This document shows positions 59,123 to 64,000 of a DNA stretch of 64,000 nucleotides, in pieces (position 1 is the first letter of the stretch; every line of letters begins with the position of its first letter). Below the pieces are notes generated by a model, which was given only the letters and a program-made list of their open reading frames with translations, searched no databases and was not told the DNA's origin. This DNA comes from Phyllostachys edulis (taxonomy: Eukaryota > Streptophyta > Magnoliopsida > Poales > Poaceae): positions 13,511,533 through 13,575,532 of the forward strand of contig CM070566.1 of NCBI GenBank assembly GCA_036346405.1, written 5' to 3'. Both the position numbers and the translations under genes were made by a program.

Positions 59123-59837
59123 TATAGTTACTACAATTGTTCCATCAGCCATTATATGCTAGTACTTCCCACTATAAACTCTCGATGTGGGGCTTCCAAC
59201 CACTAGTATACATGCACAATATTGGCCATTTCCTAATTGGGCCCGAGTTTATAGGATCATCCATGCAAAGGTAAAGATACTTGTATTATTGTGGCCACTC
59301 ATGGTTATGTTGGCTGAATAATCTTTCAATGTCCTAGTTTCAACAACTATTCTTTACACTTCTGAGCACTAGACTTATGTCAAGGTTACAAATCAAAGGA
59401 CCAAAAGTTAGAGGGTGTTGCGAAAGAACAACAATTTCTGGTACTCTTTGAGGTTGTGGTTCACGAATTTTTTATTGGCTTTTCCAACTCCTTTTCCCTT
59501 TTGTTGTGGTTGTTTTATCGGTATTATTAAGTGTTTTCTAAAGAGATTGCTCCACTTCATTCTTGATAACAACTTGATTTACACTCCTATAGTAAAAAAA
59601 ATCCTCACCTACTATTTTTGACCAAGTATGTTATTTAAAAAAAACTACATTTTTGGATAGAGGGATTATTATTTATTTTTGTTGTACTAACATACTATAG
59701 GTAAAAATAATAGCCAAACATGTATTAGGGGGATGTATCAATTTCTGATACATCAGTTATTTGAAAACAAAGGTAGTATGTTGCAACTCACAACTTTATG
59801 TTATGCGGATACATTAGTACAATATAATGCTTGTTTA
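59123..59837. other. No gene recognised
   Basis: AT-rich sequence after the copia element. GTATCAATTTCTGATAC (near 59735) is a small inverted repeat. Nothing else seen. Confidence 0.4.
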
Positions 59838-60955
59838 GATTCGCACACACATTTAGATTCGCACAATGCCACTTTCACTATTTTTCTTGCATTTTCCTGC
59901 TTTTCCTACCTTTTGACCAGAGTGCTGATGTGCCCACTGCTTCCCTCCATTCCTAAAAGCGGTAAGATGTTTCTGGCTAGTGTGTAATGGCTATTAGTTT
60001 CATGACTTGAACGAAATTAATTATGTGAAATTTTGGTGTGAGATCACTTCAGGAAAAAAAATGTTCAGTTTTTTAGCATAATGATGTGGGAGTAAGAAGA
60101 GTGTTAATGCACAAGCACACAAGTGCACATACGACTTAAACAAAGCATGCAAAGTTAACATTCACCGCACTCAACTAGTATAGAATGTAACTTTTTTATT
60201 AAATAATCTTTTTTAACTTTTATTTTAAAATTAACCTCCGGCAAGACTTTATTTTTAAAAATAACCCTTTGGTCACGCCATCACCCATGGCGTGACCAAA
60301 CAACACCGCCACGCTTAGGGCAAACTCTTGTCACGCCATAGGATAAGTCCATAAAAAACCTCTTTGTCACGCCACCACCATGGCGTGACCAAACAACACT
60401 ATCAAGGACAAGAGTTTGCCCTAGCAAGGCGGTGGCGTGATTGTTGTTTGGTCACGCCATGAATGGTGGCATGACCAAAGGGTTATTTTTAAAAATAAAG
60501 TGCACGGAGGTTAATTTTAAAATAAAAGTTAAAAAAGATTATTTAATAAAAAATTTATAGAACATCTTTCACAAGTTAGCGAGGGCTAGTTCGAACCCAC
60601 GCTCATAGGGACAAAAACGATAGCTTCCACACGCTTAGTGTAATGCCCTAAATTGAGTTTCTGCTTGAAAGTGCTTGAAAACATTTTGGCATTGATTTTA
60701 AACTTTTCTTTCTTTTCTTAATTATCTAAAAGCTTCTCTTAAAAGTCAAGACAACAAAACAATTTTTAAGAAAAATTGAAAGCTCAAAAAATAGTGGGGA
60801 TAATTTTATTAAAAACCAGATAAAGTTAGGAGCCTCCCCAAAACTTTTCATAATTTTTAGAGTTCATTTACTATATATAAAAATTACTCAAACCTTTTAG
60901 CTTTTATCAAAATTCCAAACTTTTTTCTTTTTCCCTACTTGCTCCTTGGGTCGAA
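59838..60955. repeat. Dispersed repeat, copy 2, with inserted MITE
   Basis: Same orientation and order as 33700-34440, longer because of a MITE at 60189-60557 and a 25-30 base insertion near 59908. TAATGCCCTAAATTGAGTTT at 60640 resembles an LTR start, but no LTR pair was found. Confidence 0.72.
60189..60557. mobile_element. Hairpin MITE (about 369 bp), probably Mutator-like
   Basis: Long terminal inverted repeats of about 60 bp (ATTAAATAATCTTTTTTAAC on the left, its complement on the right). Flanks TAGAATGTA and TAGAACATC resemble a decayed 9-bp target duplication, and copy 1 of the host repeat shows the uninterrupted site (TAGAGCATC, near 34055). The middle carries TTGGTCACGCCAT and its complement several times (60279, 60286, 60366, 60381, 60447). 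Confidence 0.78.
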
Positions 60956-61374
60956 GCTTTCACTGACCCATCTACTCGCCTAACGCCGCCTCGGCAAAGA
61001 CCACCGCCTTGCTCCCGCCTTCCTCTCACGACGCTCTAGGCCCCCTTCCAGACCCTTCGCCCACATCACGGCGCTCGTGTCCGCCTCTGCTTGCCAAGCG
61101 CCACACTACATCTGCCTCTCCTAGGTTTCAACTATCGCCCTGGTTTTTCACGACCAAGATGGTTGCCGCCTACACCTCACCGTCACCCTCATAATGCCAC
61201 AGTGGCCAACCACCCCCTGACAACGCCTTTTGACCGCGCTAGTGAAGAACAGAGAAGCACCCGTTTTCTCGCCGCGCCCACCAAATTCTCACCGCTCGTC
61301 TCGTGTGATTCTCATCGCTATATAAGCCACCGATCGTGCCATGTTCACTGCTGCTCGCCATTCTCGCCTCCCTC
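60956..61374 (+). other. GC-rich sequence with TATA motif
   Basis: Codon-like GC-rich plus-strand sequence. TATATAAG at 61319-61326 is a possible TATA box. Open frames are low-complexity Ser/Pro/His and unrecognised. It borders the NB-ARC fragment at about 61375. Confidence 0.4.
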
Positions 61375-61687
61375 TCCAACTTTTAGCATAGACTTCAGCT
61401 CATCTAATTTAGATGAATCCTTCTCCCACATGTCATCTAAAACAATAAGAATCTTCTTTCCAGCAAGTACCTTCCCAAGGCGTTTGTGTATCGTCTCCTT
61501 TTCAGTCATCTGGCTTTGCTCTTCTGATACTTGTGAAACTATAGAGTTGCCAATTTTATTCGAGTCTAACGTCTCGGACACATAAACCCACACTTGAGAG
61601 TAGTCTTTGAATTGGGTATCATTGAAAACCAATTTTGCCAAGGTTGTCTTGCCAATGCCTCTAATGCCATATATGGGAAGGATGTTG
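61375..61687 (-). pseudogene. NB-ARC fragment (P-loop to kinase-2)
   Basis: Minus strand reads LPIYGIRGIGKTTLAKLVFN: the P-loop GxxGxGKTT that binds ATP. It continues with VWVYVSETLD (RNBS-A-like) and KKILIVLDDMWEKDSS, the kinase-2 motif, to LKSMLKVGE. It is cut upstream at 61687 by a CACTA-type element and downstream at about 61375 by unrelated GC-rich DNA, so RNBS-B, GLPL and MHD are missing. Orientation and order agree with the MHD-LRR half at 45153-42765, 16 kb downstream on the same strand. Confidence 0.87.
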
Positions 61688-61993
61688 CACTACCACACAG
61701 AGGGTCATCACAGACGGTTCTAAACCCTCATACAAATGATTTCTGAACCATCTGATTTATTGCATCTGTGATAACATGCGATTATCATAGACGATTTTTG
61801 AGCCGTCTATGATAAGTCACCATACAGACGGTTCGTATAAATAACTATCTGTGAACGCCAACTATCACAGGCGCGGCCGACCACTTAAACCGCTCAGTGA
61901 TTTGTCGGCCATCACGCATGATTATGTTTACCAACCGCCTATGACAGTAAATATATCACAGACGGTTGGTACGTAACTGCTCGTGATAGTAGG
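61688..61993. mobile_element. Small CACTA (En/Spm-type) element
   Basis: Begins CACTACCACACAG, and the right end GTGATAGTAG read inward is CTACTATCAC. The interior is packed with ACAGACGGTT, CCGTCTATGATA and CTGTGATA motifs in both orientations, the subterminal transposase sites typical of grass CACTA elements. The last bases of the right end and the 3-bp target duplication (TTG on the left) could not be confirmed. Confidence 0.65.
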
Positions 61994-63620
61994 CATTCAC
62001 ATGTGGATATGATCCTAATCTTAGTGTGTTGAACAATTGGCAATAGCATCGAGGTGTTTGGAGAAACCCTCATTTTTAGTAAAGTCCTGCTGCTGTCAGG
62101 CTGTAGGCGGTCACACCGGCCAAGAGGAGGTGGTCAGACCGGCCTATGTGGTGGTCCTGACCGCCACCTGCGATCAGACCTGCCTGCTTTGGCTAAGAGG
62201 GTCAGTAGTCTGACCGGCCAAGAGGCGGCGGTCAGACTGGCCATAAGGGACTTTTGAGTTTGGAGTCGGGCCAAAAATAGAGGGTGTAGGCAAGAGAGGG
62301 GATTCTTCTATACTTGGTCTCATATTTTTTGGAGCTTCGAGTCAAAAGTTCTATTTGTTTGAAAATTCCAGAGAGGATTCGGATTTCCAGAGTGGAAATG
62401 TGGCTAAGTCACCAGTCGGGCGGTCGATCGCTGTGTGGCGGTCGACCGCCATGTGGCGGTCAAACCGTTAGGAAGCGGTCGACCGCCAATGGGTGGCGGT
62501 CTGACCAGTTTTGATTTGTTCGTCGGCCAGCTTGGTGGCGATGTTTGTTGGTTAGGTCAAGTTCATGGGTTTCATTGCATAGATGTTGCATGATGCATGT
62601 TTTGGCTAACATGGGTCAAGTTATGAAGAACTTGTGCTCGGAAATGGTTGCTTGGTCTATTGTTGTGCAGGTGGCTTGGAGTCAACTATGGTCAACGACG
62701 AGGAGGGCCGGGACTAGGTTAGGAGAACCGAGGTCCAAAACGGTCGTGGATGTTGGGTGAGATGGTTGGACTCAAGCAAGGCGCAAGATGGACTAGAACC
62801 ATAGAAGGCGAAGTTTGAGCAAAGGCCTTTGTGAAGGTATGTGCTCATGTGTGGATATCATGGGGATATTTGCATGATCTTAGGATGATGAGACAATTGG
62901 CGATGTCGCTTTCGGTTTGTCGAATCTCGCTGCAAAGTTCCATGTTGTCAGTCTCAGCGGTCTCGACCGCCTGGTGGCGGTCGAGAGTCATCGGCGGTCG
63001 ACTCAAGATTTGGTAGGCGGTCTGACCGGCCATGCATTTTCTGTGAGTTTGGAGCTGGGCCAAAAATAGAGGGTGTAGGCAAGTGAGGAGGTTCTACTAC
63101 ACTTGGTCTCATTTTTTTTGGAGCCTCCAGGCAAAAGTTCTATTGGATTTAAAATTCCAGTAGGTTTCGGATTTCCAGGGGTGGATTTCTGGCTAAGTCC
63201 TTTGGGGCGGTCCGACCGGCCCTCTGGGCGGTCCGACCGGCCTTACCTCTAGTTGAGATTCTGGAAATTGCGTTCAGCGGTCCGACCGGCCTAATCGGCG
63301 GTCCGACCGGTTGTTGAGTGATTGTGTTGATTGTTTTATGGATTAGGTCATATCCATTTGGGTTATTGCATTTGTGTTGCATATTGCATGGTTTGAGCTA
63401 ACGTGGGTCAAGTTGTGAAGAACTTGTTCCCGCTTGGAATTGCTTGTCTATTGTTGTGCAGAAGCTTGAAGGTCAACGACGGTCAACGGCGAGGAGGATC
63501 GACTAAGCTTGGAGAGCCGAGGTCCGTAACGATCATGGATGCGGGTGAGGTCGGTTGAGTCAAGCATGGCGCAGAATGGACAAGGATGACCGAACAGGCG
63601 ATTCGGTCTTGCCGGGTTGA
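61994..63620. repeat. Two tandem units of about 0.8 kb with CGGTC-N-GACCG dyads
   Basis: Unit 1 (61994-62825) and unit 2 (62826 to about 63620) share ATGTGGATAT, CAATTGGC, GGGCCAAAAATAGAGGGTGT, TGGCTAAGTC, GGGTCAAGTT.TGAAGAACTTG and CTATTGTTGTGCAG in order. Between these lie many copies of GCGGTC.GACCGGCC and GCGGTCGACCGCC. No gene. It may be U3 of an LTR whose promoter follows. Confidence 0.7.
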
Positions 63621-64000
63621 TCAAACGGTGTGGGGGTCGGTGCAAGTGTTAAGGTGGTCCGGTGGGAACCGGATGGGAGAGACTTGCCGACACGATGAGA
63701 ACCGTTGATCAATCCCACACGTGGCGAAGCATGGGATGTGTTTCAAGACAGATTGACTCGGTCTTGGAAAGATCGAGAAGGGTATTTTTGCATTGTACCA
63801 AATATCGCCTTTGGTGACCTAATGCCAACCGTGGCGCAAGACGCAAAGGCCAAGATCTGGATTAGGTCAAGAGAAGTGAAATCGACGCTTTAAAATCGTG
63901 CGATTGTGTCCCGCTTGTTTGGGCCTTAAAGGAGCCCATTAGTGAACTCTTCTAGAAGCCTAGGCCTTCCATATAAATAGGAGGGGTGTTGTAGCTCAGC
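63621..64000 (+). promoter_or_regulatory. Promoter-like sequence, TATA box at 63972
   Basis: TATAAATAG (63972-63980) in CCTTCCATATAAATAGGAGG, a strong plant-type TATA context close to the window end, downstream of the tandem dyad repeats. The transcript would start about 30 bases on, near 64000. It may be the promoter of an LTR retrotransposon lying to the right; not verifiable here. Confidence 0.5.

Noticed and set aside
60590..60612. tRNA B-box-like GTTCGAACCC suggesting a SINE
   Set aside because: No A box at the right distance and the other repeat copy has lost the motif.

Overview
This is nuclear DNA of a grass, most likely rice (Oryza). It is a stack of nested, mostly dead transposable elements with broken pieces of host genes between them. 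The rice assignment is inference: the LRR and MHD segments read like a rice CC-NB-LRR family, and the large-LTR Ty3/gypsy chromoviruses, copia, LINE, hAT, Mutator-like and CACTA pieces are typical of a rice heterochromatic or resistance-gene region. No gene in the window looks intact, and I see no rRNA, tRNA or CRISPR. || Layout. 1-15292: gypsy element A, plus strand, with the start of its 5' LTR outside the window. It has an extra ORF before gag, a decayed gag-pol, and a 2.96 kb solo LTR of another gypsy family sitting at the protease active-site codons. 15298-17473: three minus-strand gene fragments: a photolyase/cryptochrome-domain piece cut off by element A, an unidentified ORF of about 350 codons upstream of it, and the coiled-coil end of an NB-LRR gene cut off by element B. 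17474-32695: gypsy element B, minus strand, a relative of A with two LTRs of about 4.6 kb. 32696-34451: small duplications, a 349-bp hAT element and the first copy of a dispersed repeat. 34452-37279: 3' LTR plus a chromodomain stub of gypsy element C, minus strand, same LTR family as the solo LTR inside A. 37464-38935: a non-autonomous hAT element. 39357-42608: an L1-type LINE that has lost its 3' end. 42765-45153: the C-terminal (MHD plus LRR) part of an NB-LRR gene, minus strand. 46250-51736: LTR-like element D, minus strand, carrying a 321-bp Mutator-like MITE. 52734-59117: a copia element, minus strand, with target-site duplication TAACC but a damaged 5' LTR. 59838-60955: second copy of the dispersed repeat, carrying a hairpin MITE. 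61375-61687: P-loop to kinase-2 fragment of an NB-LRR gene, abutting a short CACTA-type element. 61994-64000: tandem repeats of about 0.8 kb rich in CGGTC-N-GACCG dyads, running into a promoter-like sequence with a TATA box. || How the parts relate. The window records repeated insertion into an NB-LRR neighbourhood. The minus-strand order P-loop fragment (61.6 kb) then MHD-LRR (45.2 to 42.8 kb) agrees with one split gene, but the middle of the NB-ARC domain was not found. The most interesting new signals are in the LTRs. Seven LTR copies from four gypsy LTR types (A, the solo/C family, B, D) share a small palindrome block (TATTCGAATA followed by GTCC..GGAC). They also share a GAGTAC..GTACTC hairpin, although the surrounding LTR sequence has diverged widely. 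Elements A and B also share an extra ORF before gag.
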